Of a stretch of DNA of 64,000 nt, positions 27,332-37,700 are shown one piece after another. A program made the translations under genes and the position numbers. Position 1 is the first letter of the stretch; each line of letters starts with the position of its first letter. Origin of the DNA: Bacteroidota bacterium (GTDB lineage Bacteria; Bacteroidota; Bacteroidia; Chitinophagales; LD1); the NCBI GenBank assembly GCA_016722375.1, contig JADKJG010000004.1, positions 248,001-312,000 on the forward strand. Direction: 5' to 3'. A model generated the notes under the pieces. It saw only the letters and a program-made list of their open reading frames with translations. It was not told where the DNA came from and searched no databases.

Positions 27332-28339
27332 ATGATAGCCGCATCAAACAAACATTCATTCAAAACCAGCACATCAAATTACCTTATGGCAAACTTGGTC
27401 AAAATGCAATTTTCGGAACATCAATTTTTAACAAAAATGATATTGAGTATGAAATCAATGCTTGCCAATAACGGTTCAAATCAATTTGTAAACTTAACTA
27501 GTATTAAATCAGCCACATTATTTGTGGTGATCATTTTATTCCAGTTGTGTGGGTTTGCACAGAATGGCGAAACTCTTTATAAGCAAAATTGCGCTGCCTG
27601 CCATTCCATTGGCAAGGGGAAATTGGTGGGCCCGGATTTACATGGGGTAACTGAACTTCGTAATGAGCAATGGCTTCTAAAATGGATAAAGGGATCACAG
27701 GCGTTGGTTAATTCAGGCGATCCGGATGCAAAGGCCATCTTTGAAGAATTCAACAAAATTCCGATGCCGGATCAAAACCTTCCGGAGGCGGATATAAAGG
27801 GGATTCTTGCTTATATAAAAGATAAGAGCGCACAGACGCCGGCAGCCTCGGAAGTAGCCTCAGGTCCGGCTAGCAATGAATCTGACAATGCAACCGCGGC
27901 GCAAATAACTGCCGGTCAACATATCTTTGAAGGCGGGAAAAGACTAATTAATGGGGGTCCTGCCTGTATTTCCTGTCACAATGTAACGAACAACAAAATT
28001 ATTCCTGGGGGTTTACTTGCTAAAGATTTAACGAATGTGCATAGCCGCTTGGGCGGTGATGCTGGAATTATGGGAATTTTAAATGCTCCGCCATTCCCTG
28101 CTATGACCGAAGCCTACAACGGCAGACCAATCACAGAAACTGAAATTGCCGACCTTACTGCATTCCTTAATGTAGCCGATAAAGAAAGTGCTACTCAAAA
28201 AGCGGCTGTTAGTCCCTTGTTGAAATGGGGATTTTTAGGCTTCGCGATTTGGATAGGTATTGTACTGCTTTTGTGGTACAAAAAGAAGTGGGGCATGGTG
28301 AAGCAGAGAATTTATGACCGTCAAGTGAAAACAAAATAA
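27332..28339 (+). CDS. Membrane-anchored dihaem cytochrome c of the nar operon
   Basis: 335 residues from the first ATG, but an internal ATG at 27449 or 27440 (MKSMLANNGS...) gives a more normal signal peptide (SATLFVVIILFQLCGFAQ) and may be the real start. First haem motif CAACH in ETLYKQNCAACHS, with Met ligand candidate in IPMPDQNL; second motif CISCH in GGPACISCHN, with FPAMTEAYNG as ligand region. A C-terminal transmembrane helix (KWGFLGFAIWIGIVLLLWY) anchors it, haems outside. It likely exchanges electrons between the quinol/bc or NarI level and other acceptors, similar in position to NarC of Thermus. First gene of the nar operon, 42 bases from narG. Confidence 0.88.
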   Translation: MIAASNKHSFKTSTSNYLMANLVKMQFSEHQFLTKMILSMKSMLANNGSNQFVNLTSIKSATLFVVIILFQLCGFAQNGETLYKQNCAACHSIGKGKLVGPDLHGVTELRNEQWLLKWIKGSQALVNSGDPDAKAIFEEFNKIPMPDQNLPEADIKGILAYIKDKSAQTPAASEVASGPASNESDNATAAQITAGQHIFEGGKRLINGGPACISCHNVTNNKIIPGGLLAKDLTNVHSRLGGDAGIMGILNAPPFPAMTEAYNGRPITETEIADLTAFLNVADKESATQKAAVSPLLKWGFLGFAIWIGIVLLLWYKKKWGMVKQRIYDRQVKTK

Positions 28340-28381
28340 GCAGAACAAATCTTTAAAAACGAATTCTAAAACAGTATAACT

Positions 28382-31300
28382 ATGAGTTGGATTGAAGACA
28401 TCATTTCTCCGAAAACACGCAAATGGGAAGAGTTCTATCGTAATCGTTGGCAGTATGATAAGGTGGTGCGAAGCACACATGGTGTAAACTGCACGGGAGG
28501 ATGCTCTTGGAATATACATGTGAAAGATGGAATTGTAGTCTGGGAAACTCAGGCATTGGACTATCCTTTGTTGGAAGAAAGTTTGCCGCCATACGAGCCA
28601 CGCGGATGCCAAAGAGGTATTTCTTATTCATGGTATCTTTATAGCCCTATTCGAGTGAAATATCCATTGATGCGGGGAGCATTAATGGATTTGTTTCTGG
28701 AAGCTAAGAAAGCTGCTGGTGGAGACCCTATTAAGGCATGGGAAAATCTTCAAAGCAACTCGGTAAACAGAGCGCGCTACCAAAGAGCCAGAGGAAAGGG
28801 CGGTTTCAGAAGAGCAAATTGGGAGGAAGTGGTTGAGTTAATTGCAGCCGCCAATCTCTATACTATTAAAAAATATGGACCAGATCGCGTAATTGGTTTT
28901 TCACCTATTCCAGCGATGTCTATGTTAAGTTATGCATCCGGCGCTCGCTATTTGCAATTGTTAGGTGCTGTTAACTTGAGCTTCTACGATTGGTATTGCG
29001 ATTTGCCAACAGCATTCCCTGAGGTCTGGGGCGAGCAAACCGATGTGTGCGAAAGTGCCGACTGGTATAATTCTAAGTACTGTATTTCAATGGGAGCTAA
29101 CTTAGGAATGACCCGCACTCCAGACATTCACTTCTTCTCCGAATCAAAACATAACGGAACAAAAACAGTTGTGATGTCGCCCGACTTTTCGATGGTGGCA
29201 AAACATGCCGACCAGTGGATTCCGGTTCATGCCGGCTCCGATGGAGCATTTTGGATGGCAGTTACACATGTGATTCTGAAGGAATTTCATGCGGATAGAC
29301 AAGTGCCTTATTTCATTGATTATGTGAAACGATATACAGATTCTCCATTCCTAGTTGAATTGCAAAAGGAGGGAGATCATTATACACCCGGAAGATTAGT
29401 TCGTGCCAACCGAATAGCAAAATATAAGGACGTTGAGAATGGAGATTGGAAGTTCTTAAATATTGATTCTCAATCTGGGAAATTAGTGATGCCTAAAGGC
29501 AGCATGGGACAGCGTTGGGATAAGGGTAAGATTGGTAATTGGAATTTGAAATTTGAGGACGGAGAAGATAATTCCGAGTTTGATCCCGTATTAACTATCC
29601 TAAACAAAAGTGATGATGTACTGAAAGTTGAATTCGTTGAATATGGATTGAATAAAAAGGTGCTACGGTCAGTCCTGTGAAATATATTGACACGGTTGAT
29701 GGACAAAAAATTGCAGCCGTAACTATCTATGATTTAACCTTTGGTCAATATGGTGTGTCGCGTGGTTTGCCGGGAGATTATCCTGCAGACTATAACGACA
29801 AAGACCAGGCATATACTCCAGCTTGGCAGGAAATATTTACAGGAATTGGTCGTGAAGTGGTGTTGCAAATTGCACGTGAGTGGGGCAGCACAGCCGAAAC
29901 AACCAAAGGGAAATGCATGGTAATTGTTGGTGCTGCTATTTGTCACTGGTTTCATAACAATCTGATGTATCGCTCTGCAATTATGACACAGATGCTTACT
30001 GGTTGTAACGGAGTGAATGGCGGAGGAATGAATCACTATGTGGGTCAGGAGAAATTGGCTCCCGTAGATTCTTGGGGAACTATCATGGCCGCTAAAGACT
30101 GGCAAAGTGCGAACCGCTTGCAACAAGCTCCAATCTGGCATTACATCAATTCTGACCAATGGAGATATGATGGCAATCAGGCGCAGTATAACAATATACC
30201 TACCGGAAGTAAATTAGGAAACATGCACTCCGCCGATTTTGCGGCAATGGCAGTTCGCAACGGATGGATGCCATTTTATCCACAATACAACAAGAGCAAC
30301 TTCGAAATTGTAACGGATGCAGAGTCTGCTGGTGCAAAAACAGACGATGAAATAAAAGATTATGTAGTAGGCAAATTGAAGTCTAAGGAATTGCTCTATT
30401 CCATTTCTGATCCGGATGCAGAAATAAATTTTCCGCGCAACTGGTTCATCTGGCGGGGGAATGCGCTGATGGCTAGTGCCAAAGGGCATGAGTATATGCT
30501 CGATCACTATTTGGGAACGCACACTAATAAGATTGCCGATGAAGTTGCCAAAGACCATGTTTCAGAATTAATATGGAGAGAGGCTCCGAAAGGGAAAATG
30601 GATTTAATCGTAGATCTTAATTTCCGCATGGATACTTCTGCGCTTTATTCTGATATAGTTCTTCCTGCCGCTTCATGGTACGAAAAGGCGGATATCAACT
30701 CTACAGATATGCACTCCTTTATTCACCCGCTAGGGCAAGCTATTGCTCCGGTTTGGGAGGCCAAGAGCGATTGGCAAATATTCCAGTTGCTTGCAAAGAA
30801 AGTTAGTGAGATGGCAAAGACTTATTTGCCACATCCGATTAAGGACGTAGTTAACACTCCATTGTCGCACGATTCGATTGACGAAATCAGTCAACCTAGA
30901 TTGTTGGATTGGTATAAAGGGGAGTGTGAACCTATTCCCGGGAAAACGATGCACAAAATCTCAATTGTAGAGCGCGATTACACCCAGATTTATAACAAGT
31001 ATATTTCTCTTGGTGCAAACATGGAGACAAACCCGATTGGAGCGCATGGAGTGAGTTTCATGGCAAACGATGTGTATGCGGAAATGAAAAATGACAAGCG
31101 CCACGTTCAAAAAATAAATGGTGTGGAATATCCTTCTTTGAAGGAAGATGTGGAAGCGGTAAATGCGGTATTAAGATTATCTTCTTTGACCAACGGTAAA
31201 ATGACCGTAAGGGCTTACGAAAACATGGAGAAGAAAACCGGTATGCCTTTGCTACAACACGGTATTGGCAGTAAGGATGTGAGAATTGATTATAAAGACT

Positions 31301-32004
31301 TACAATCCCAACCTCGCAGGTATAACAATTCTCCACTCTGGTCGGGGTTAATGGATAATGGCCGTGCCTACGCAGCATACAGTTATAATGTGGAGTGCTT
31401 GGTACCTTGGAGAACACTTACCGGCCGTCAGCATATTTATCTTGACCACGATGGTTACATTGCCTTTGGCGAACATCTCCCAACTTTCAAACCATCTCCA
31501 ACACCGGAGGCCTATGGTGACATACGTAAAACTATAAATGATGGTAAAGCGAAAATGCTGAACTGCTTAACTCCTCACGGTAAATGGCACATTCACTCTA
31601 CTTATGGCGATACGCTGAGAATGCTCACTCTTTCAAGGGGTATGGAGCCATGTTGGATGAGCGAAGGAGACGCAGCCGCCATTGGTGTGAAAGACAACGA
31701 TTGGGTAGAAGTGTATAATGACCACGGTGTGTATTGCACTCGTGCTTGCGTAAGCGCACGGATTCCTAATGGTGTTTGTATTGTGTATCACTCGCCTGAA
31801 AGAACTTATTCTGTTCCAAAATCGGAAACGAGAAATGGACGCAGGGCAGGAGGCCACAATAGTTTCACTCGTGTGCACCTAAAACCAAGTTTAATGGTGG
31901 GTGGTTACGGACAGTTTTCATATCACTTTAATTATTGGGGACCGGTGGGTTCAAACCGAGACACACACGTTTTGGTGAGAAAAATGGATAAAGTAGAATT
32001 TTAA
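28382..32004 (+). CDS. narG: Respiratory nitrate reductase alpha subunit NarG, frameshifted
   Basis: Molybdopterin enzyme reducing nitrate to nitrite on the cytoplasmic side. The first part shows the FS0 cluster region THGVNCTGGCSWNIHVKDG with its His and Cys, and WYCDLPTAFPEVWGEQTD, which holds the Asp that ligates Mo. The second part (from about 29660) shows the NNLMYRSAIMTQMLTGCNGVN region, DLNFRMDTSALYSDIVLPAA and the C-terminal cofactor-binding domain ending around RRAGGHNSFTRVHLKPSL. One A missing in the run 29654-29658 separates the frames; adding it yields about 1207 residues, full NarG length. No Tat signal, as expected for cytoplasmic NarG. Confidence 0.96.
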
Positions 32005-32030
32005 AAGAACAATAAAAACAGCTCAATAAT

Positions 32031-33527
32031 ATGGACATAAGATCGCAAGTATCAATGGTTTTTCACCTCGACAAATGTATCGGGTGCCACACTTGTTCTA
32101 TTGCCTGCAAAAACGTTTGGACGGATAGAAAAGGCGCAGAGTATATGTGGTGGAATAACGTGGAAACAAAACCCGGAACCGGCTACCCCACAAAGTGGGA
32201 AGATCAGGACATTTACAAAGGAGGATGGGAAAAGAATGGTGACTCAGTTTCGCTAAAAGGAGCCGGAAAGTTGAAAGGATTGAAAAATATATTTCATAAT
32301 CCGCATCTTCCTGTGCTCGATGATTACTATGAGCCTTGGACATACAAATATCAGGACTTATTTACAGCCCCTGAAGGCGATGACCAGCCAACAGCCCGAC
32401 CGGTTTCGTTAGTTACTGGCGAGCACATGGACGTTAAATCAGGCCCAAACTGGGATGATGATTTGGGGGGGTCTCAGGATTATGCACGTCAGGACGTAAA
32501 CTTTAAAGATCTAAGCCAAGCGGAGCAAGAAGTGATGTTTCAGTTGGAGCGAATGACTTTCTTCTACTTGCCTAGAATTTGTAATCACTGTTTGAATCCG
32601 GCATGTGTGGCTGCTTGTCCGTCAGGCGCTATCTACAAAAGAGGAGAGGACGGTGTGGTATTGATTAATCAGCAAGTTTGCCGTGCATGGAGAATGTGTG
32701 TGACTGCTTGCCCTTACAAGAAATCGTATTACAACTGGCATACCGGTAAATCAGAAAAATGTATTCTATGTTATCCACGTCTGGAGTCAGGACAAGCACC
32801 TGCTTGTATGCACCAATGTGTAGGCAGAATTCGCTATCTGGGAGTAATGCTTTATGATGCTGATAGAATTCAGGAGGTAGCTTCTACAAAAAATGATGCG
32901 GATTTGGTAGATGCACAATTGGAAATTTATCTTGATCCGTTTGACCCGGAAGTTATTCGCGAAGCGCAGAAAAACGGCATTGCCATGTCAACGATTGAAG
33001 CCGCACAGAAATCACCGGTTTACAAATTTGTGAAAGTATGGAAACTTGCTCTTCCGCTTCACCCGGAGTTCAGAACCTTGCCAAATTTATTTTATGTGCC
33101 GGCACTTATGCCCGGTATGGCATCGGTGCAGGACGGTATTTATAAAGAAACTAATAAGCAATTTTTGTGGGGTGGGATTGAAACGAACCGCTTACCAATT
33201 AAATATCTTTCGAATCTCTTCACTGCAGGCAATCAGAATAAAATTGTAGAAGTCATGAAACGCCTGATGGCGGTGAGATGGCACAGACGCCAAGTAACAG
33301 TAGGCGATGTAAAACAAGAGATTGTTGACCACGCTATGCAGGAAGTAAGCCTAGGTGCCGAAACTGCTGATGCTATTTTTAGATTAACAGCCTTAGCTAC
33401 GTTTGATGAGCGCTTTGTAATTCCACCTGCACACCGCGAAGAATCTATTGAAATGCTGGAGAACACAGCGGATGTAAAAGGAAATACTGGATTTGGATTT
33501 AAAGAAAAACCTGAAAGAGGATGGTAA
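32031..33527 (+). CDS. narH: Nitrate reductase beta subunit NarH
   Basis: 498 residues. Electron-transfer subunit with Fe-S clusters between NarI haems and NarG. Cysteine groups: CIGCHTCSIACKNVW (residues 16-30), CNHCLNPACVAACPSGAIY (about 184), CRAWRMCVTACPYKK (the cluster with a Trp replacing one Cys, as in NarH) and CILCYPRLESGQAPACMHQC. Starts 26 bases after narG; its last 7 bases overlap narJ. Confidence 0.97.
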   Translation: MDIRSQVSMVFHLDKCIGCHTCSIACKNVWTDRKGAEYMWWNNVETKPGTGYPTKWEDQDIYKGGWEKNGDSVSLKGAGKLKGLKNIFHNPHLPVLDDYYEPWTYKYQDLFTAPEGDDQPTARPVSLVTGEHMDVKSGPNWDDDLGGSQDYARQDVNFKDLSQAEQEVMFQLERMTFFYLPRICNHCLNPACVAACPSGAIYKRGEDGVVLINQQVCRAWRMCVTACPYKKSYYNWHTGKSEKCILCYPRLESGQAPACMHQCVGRIRYLGVMLYDADRIQEVASTKNDADLVDAQLEIYLDPFDPEVIREAQKNGIAMSTIEAAQKSPVYKFVKVWKLALPLHPEFRTLPNLFYVPALMPGMASVQDGIYKETNKQFLWGGIETNRLPIKYLSNLFTAGNQNKIVEVMKRLMAVRWHRRQVTVGDVKQEIVDHAMQEVSLGAETADAIFRLTALATFDERFVIPPAHREESIEMLENTADVKGNTGFGFKEKPERGW

Positions 33528-34249
33528 ACAATAGAGAACACTATACGCTTTTGGCAAAACTCTTCAACTATCCTACCGGAAGATTTATTCAAGATGTGAG
33601 GGAGAGCATTGCGTTTTTAAAAAGCGACTATCCTGAAGCCGCAAATGAGTTGCAGATTTTTTATGAATACATGGATCATTGCACCTTAGATGAGCAACAA
33701 GAACTGTTTACCAAAACATTTGATGTGCAGCCTATTTGTTACCTCGACTTAGGATATGTCATGTTTGGTGAAGATTATAAGCGGGGTGCTTTTTTATTAT
33801 GCATGCAAACCGAACAAATTAAGATTGGCAATAATTGTGGAACAGACTTGCCCGATAATCTCTGCAACGTGCTTACGTTGATGACGATTTCTAACGATAA
33901 GGACTTTATAGAAGATTTAACTTGGCGCATTACCATCCCTAGTGTAAAAAAGATGATTTCGGAATTTGCGATGGCCAGAGTGGATTTGAAGATGAAGGTG
34001 CTGCGAAAAATGCACCGCGCCATTATCCAGGAAGAACTGAATCATGGAAATGTTTACAAAAATTGCTTTACTGCTTTATTGCAGGTTTTAGTGAAGGATT
34101 TTGGAGAGAAGGAATTTACTACCGCTGAGGATACTGTGCTTACCTCTACACATCATCAATCATTTTTTAATAAACAAAAGGCTATAGCAACTATTAATAT
34201 TCAAAACTCAGAGGCGCAGGAGTATGCGTCTTTACAAAATCTAGATTAA
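33521..34249 (+). CDS. narJ: Nitrate reductase assembly chaperone NarJ
   Basis: 242 residues, all-helical TorD/NarJ type. Recognisable parts are LLAKLFNYPTG (start), LDLGYVMFGEDYKRGAFLL in the place of the family's Y-x-x-L-F/G-E-D-R segment, and DLPDNLCNVLTLM. It binds apo-NarG for molybdenum cofactor insertion and membrane docking. Overlaps narH and ends 2 bases before narI, so translation of narHJI is coupled. Confidence 0.93.
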   Translation: MVNNREHYTLLAKLFNYPTGRFIQDVRESIAFLKSDYPEAANELQIFYEYMDHCTLDEQQELFTKTFDVQPICYLDLGYVMFGEDYKRGAFLLCMQTEQIKIGNNCGTDLPDNLCNVLTLMTISNDKDFIEDLTWRITIPSVKKMISEFAMARVDLKMKVLRKMHRAIIQEELNHGNVYKNCFTALLQVLVKDFGEKEFTTAEDTVLTSTHHQSFFNKQKAIATINIQNSEAQEYASLQNLD

Positions 34250-34251
34250 CT

Positions 34252-34974
34252 ATGAACTATCTATTATTCGTTGTATTTCCTTACACTTGTTTGGCTATAT
34301 TTCTTATTGGTTCTATATACCGCTATACTAACAAGGCCTTTTCTGTTTCATCCTTATCATCCCAATTTTTGGAGGGTAAAAAACTCTTCCTAGCCAGTCA
34401 GTTGTTTCACTGGGGACTGTTAGTTTTGTTCTTCGGACACTTGATTGGCTTTCTGTTCCCAAGAAGCGTGATGCTGTGGAATGGGCAGCCGGTTCGGTTG
34501 TTGATACTCGAAATTACAGCTTTTGTTTTTGGCTTGTCTGCATTTTTTGGAGTAATACTCCTTGTTTACAGACGACTGACCGACAGACGTGTTCAGATGG
34601 TCACAAGCAAAATGGATTTTGTGGTATTTATTGTACTGTTGGTTCAAATCATCTCGGGTTTATTGGTGGCTTATACGAACCGTTGGGGGTCAGCATGGTT
34701 TGCTTCATTCCTTACTCCATATCTTCGTTCTATTTTTGTTTTCAATCCGCAAATTGATGCGATTTCCAGTGTGAACTCTTTATCGTTAAAGATCCACGTC
34801 ATTTCGGCATTCAGTTTGATCGGCATTATTCCTTTCACTCGCTTTATGCACTTTTTGGTTTATCCAATTGATTATACTTGGAGAAGTTACCAGCAGGTCT
34901 ATTGGAATTGGAATCGGAAACATATTCGCGTTTCAAGAGCACACCGCGAAGGACATAAATCAATGAATAACTAA
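34252..34974 (+). CDS. narI: Nitrate reductase gamma subunit NarI (cytochrome b)
   Basis: 240 residues, five transmembrane helices. Quinol-oxidising dihaem b subunit. Haem ligand candidates are the histidines in LFHWGLLVLFFGHLIGFLFP (helix 2) and in KIHVISAFSLIGIIPFTRFMHFLVYP (helix 5). The C-terminus is basic and cytoplasmic (RSYQQVYWNWNRKHIRVSRA). Closes the narGHJI set. Confidence 0.95.
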   Translation: MNYLLFVVFPYTCLAIFLIGSIYRYTNKAFSVSSLSSQFLEGKKLFLASQLFHWGLLVLFFGHLIGFLFPRSVMLWNGQPVRLLILEITAFVFGLSAFFGVILLVYRRLTDRRVQMVTSKMDFVVFIVLLVQIISGLLVAYTNRWGSAWFASFLTPYLRSIFVFNPQIDAISSVNSLSLKIHVISAFSLIGIIPFTRFMHFLVYPIDYTWRSYQQVYWNWNRKHIRVSRAHREGHKSMNN

Positions 34975-34998
34975 GTAAGCATCTTAATCTAATCGTTT

Positions 34999-35331
34999 AT
35001 GAAAACTTCCTCTTCTTCTTTTAAATGGGTTGCTCTGTTAATCTGTTCCTTATTTGGGATTAGTGCAATGGCTCAAAATGCAAGTGGCGCAACAATGAGT
35101 AGTGATGTGTGGTGTTATATAATTGGAGGGGCCACAATTATGGTATTAGTGGCATTGCTTTTTGTTATGCAAAAGGCAGCCTTGGTTTTAGACGAAAACG
35201 GTCAATCATTATTTGATTTCGATTTTCCAATATTTAAAAAAATGGCGGGAGAGGGCAAAACGGTTGCCATCATTATGATACTTATTGTATTAATCGGAAT
35301 GTACTTAGTGGTTACTTATAGCATGGGATGA
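34999..35331 (+). CDS. Small two-helix membrane protein of the nar operon, unknown
   Basis: 110 residues. A hydrophobic N-terminal segment ending ISAMAQ looks like a signal peptide. A helix at residues 38-58 (CYIIGGATIMVLVALLFVMQ) and one at 90-108 (VAIIMILIVLIGMYLVVTYS) enclose a loop with FDFDFPIFKK. No metal or haem motif is visible. It starts 24 bases after narI, so it is probably co-transcribed and may be an accessory subunit. I do not recognise the family. Confidence 0.75.
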   Translation: MKTSSSSFKWVALLICSLFGISAMAQNASGATMSSDVWCYIIGGATIMVLVALLFVMQKAALVLDENGQSLFDFDFPIFKKMAGEGKTVAIIMILIVLIGMYLVVTYSMG

Positions 35332-35513
35332 TTGTGATCGGAACCGTTGCTAAGCCACTAAAGGAAGGACTTCAAAATGTGTGACTTTGAATTTTGATAT
35401 AGGCAGACACAAATGATGAAGCCAATATCCTTTCTCCGAATCTTTTATCGCACCTAACCTTAGCTGAAGGTGTTTATTAATTAACATAGCAATAAACACT
35501 ACTCAACAATAGA

Positions 35514-36146
35514 ATGGAACATAGTTACCAAAAACTGCTTAAGAATAATAGGGTTTGGGCTAAAAGACATATTGCAGAGGACGCATCTTTTTTTAAGAAA
35601 CTAAAAGCAGGACAAAATCCGGAATATCTATGGATAGGCTGCTCTGATAGCCGGGTTCCTGCCAACGATGTTACCGGAACTAAACCCGGAGAATTGTTTG
35701 TTCATCGCAACATTGCCAATGTGGTGATTCAAACCGATATGAACCTGCTAAGCGTACTTTACTATGCCGTAGATATTTTAAAGGTGAAGCACGTGATTGT
35801 TTGCGGCCACTATGATTGCGGTGGGGTTTGTGCCGCTATGCAGAATAAGGATTTCGGTTTTGTAAATAACTGGCTTCGGAGCATTAAAGAAGTCTATGCC
35901 AAGCATAAAACAGAGTTGCTCACTATCCGAAATATCGAGAAACGCGAAAATAGGTTGGTAGAATTGAATGTGATTGAACAGGTTAATAATTTGGCAAAAA
36001 CACGTATTGTTCAGCGCGCTTGGAAAAATAGCACACTACAAATCCATGGATGGGTGTACGACGGTAACAACGGACAGATAACAGACTTGAACTACAAAAA
36101 GAGCGGGCATCAGGATATGGAAGATATTTTCAGATATGACCTATAA
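35514..36146 (+). CDS. Beta-class carbonic anhydrase
   Basis: 210 residues, full length. The zinc site shows WIGCSDSRVPAND (Cys and the Asp-Arg dyad) and VCGHYDCGGVCAA (His and Cys); FVHRNIANVV is also conserved. Interconverts CO2 and bicarbonate in the cytoplasm. It sits between the nar genes and narK with a 180-base leader, so it may have its own promoter while still belonging to the nitrate island. Confidence 0.94.
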   Translation: MEHSYQKLLKNNRVWAKRHIAEDASFFKKLKAGQNPEYLWIGCSDSRVPANDVTGTKPGELFVHRNIANVVIQTDMNLLSVLYYAVDILKVKHVIVCGHYDCGGVCAAMQNKDFGFVNNWLRSIKEVYAKHKTELLTIRNIEKRENRLVELNVIEQVNNLAKTRIVQRAWKNSTLQIHGWVYDGNNGQITDLNYKKSGHQDMEDIFRYDL

Positions 36147-36157
36147 AAAAATAAAGA

Positions 36158-37669
36158 ATGGAAACGAGCAGTAAATCTTATCGGATGTTATTCCTGAACA
36201 CGCTCGCGTTCACGGTTTGCTTTGCTGCGTGGATGCTGAACGGAGTGTTGGTTACCTATCTGGTGAATAATGGTATCTTCAAATGGAATCCTGTTCAAAT
36301 CGGTTGGCTGTTGGGTGTTCCGGTACTGGTTGGTTCTATATTTCGTTTGCCGATTGGAATATTAACCGACAAATTTGGTGGCAAGTGGGTAATGGGCGTG
36401 CTTTTATTCTTCTGCGCAGTACCCATGTTCTTTTTATCACAGGCCAATAGTTTCTCATCGTTTCTTTTATTGAGCTTTGGTTTTGGAATGGCGGGTAGTA
36501 TTTTTGCTGCAGGTGTGGCTTATACTTCATTATGGTTTCCGAAGGAAAAGCAAGGTACTGCATTAGGTATTTTTGGCGTAGGAAATGCCGGAGCAGCATT
36601 GACCACTTTATTTGCCCCCACTATTCTTAATCACCTCACCCAAAACGGAACTCAGCCGGAAGGATGGCGCACTTTGCCGCAACTTTATGCAGCTATGCTG
36701 GTGGTGATGGCAATTATTTTTCTTTTAACTACTGAAAACAAAAAGCCAGCCGAAATAAAAACAATGGGGCAGCGATTAGCTCCTTTAAAGGAAATGAGAG
36801 TTTGGCGTTTCGGACTTTATTACTTTTTTGTATTCGGAGGTATTGTAACACTGGCTCAATGGCTACTTCCGTACTATGTAAACATGTACTCAGTATCTAT
36901 CGTTACTGCCGGGGTGATGGTTTCCGCTTTTAGTTTGCCCGCCGGTTTAATTCGAGCAGCAGGAGGATGGCTTTCTGATAAAGTTGGCGCGCGAACGGTT
37001 CTTCTCTGGGTATTTGGCGTCAGCATAGTATGTCTGTTTTTTCTCTTTCCACCACGCATGGAAATCAGAGCGCCGGGACAGGGAATTATGGCCAGCAAAC
37101 CCGGTAGCGTAACAGCCGTTTCTGATTCTGAGATTGTAATTGATGAAGCAAGATATATGCTTCAACCCAAAAGCAGTGGTTCATCGCAATCGGAAATTCG
37201 CTTGGGGATATTCCATAATGCAGATGAGGATTTTACCGCTCTTCCGACTTCATCTTTCTGGCAAGAACCACAGGTGAAAGTGGGTGAAACAGTAACTAAG
37301 GGGCAACTACTTGCCAAAGGATTCACGCATATTTATTTTCAGGCTAATAAATGGATATTCTTTACGTTGATTTTTATTCTGGGTATTATGATGGGAGTCG
37401 GAACCGCAGCCGTTTATAAACATATTTCAGACTACTATCCTAATAGTATAGGCACGGTAGGAGGTATTGTGGGAGTAATTGGCGGACTCGGCGGATTTTT
37501 AAATCCTATTCTTTTCGGTTATCTGCTAAAGGGAACGGGTGTATGGACTACTTGCTGGATGTTTCTTGCGGTAGTTGCAGCCATTTGTATTGTTTTCCAA
37601 AGCTTTGCTATTAAATCTGCGAAATTGTCTGAGGCTCAGAGAAAAGCTATTGATGATAAACTGCAATAA
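36158..37669 (+). CDS. narK: NarK-type nitrate/nitrite MFS transporter with an inserted soluble domain
   Basis: 503 residues. MFS helices with nitrate-porter signatures: GWLLGVPVLVGSIFRLPIG with the substrate-binding Arg, FGFGMAGSIFAAGVAYTSLW, GIFGVGNAGAALT, and in the second half LPAGLIRAAGGWLSDKVG with a second Arg. Near residues 300-395 about 95 soluble residues are inserted between two helices; they contain PGSVTAV and VKVGETVTKGQLLAKG, a pattern of barrel-sandwich (biotinyl/lipoyl-like) folds. Typical NarK proteins have only a short loop here. Starts 12 bases after the carbonic anhydrase, same operon. Confidence 0.92.
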   Translation: METSSKSYRMLFLNTLAFTVCFAAWMLNGVLVTYLVNNGIFKWNPVQIGWLLGVPVLVGSIFRLPIGILTDKFGGKWVMGVLLFFCAVPMFFLSQANSFSSFLLLSFGFGMAGSIFAAGVAYTSLWFPKEKQGTALGIFGVGNAGAALTTLFAPTILNHLTQNGTQPEGWRTLPQLYAAMLVVMAIIFLLTTENKKPAEIKTMGQRLAPLKEMRVWRFGLYYFFVFGGIVTLAQWLLPYYVNMYSVSIVTAGVMVSAFSLPAGLIRAAGGWLSDKVGARTVLLWVFGVSIVCLFFLFPPRMEIRAPGQGIMASKPGSVTAVSDSEIVIDEARYMLQPKSSGSSQSEIRLGIFHNADEDFTALPTSSFWQEPQVKVGETVTKGQLLAKGFTHIYFQANKWIFFTLIFILGIMMGVGTAAVYKHISDYYPNSIGTVGGIVGVIGGLGGFLNPILFGYLLKGTGVWTTCWMFLAVVAAICIVFQSFAIKSAKLSEAQRKAIDDKLQ

Positions 37670-37700
37670 TGCATAAGCCACAGCAACCCTATAGGATTTT

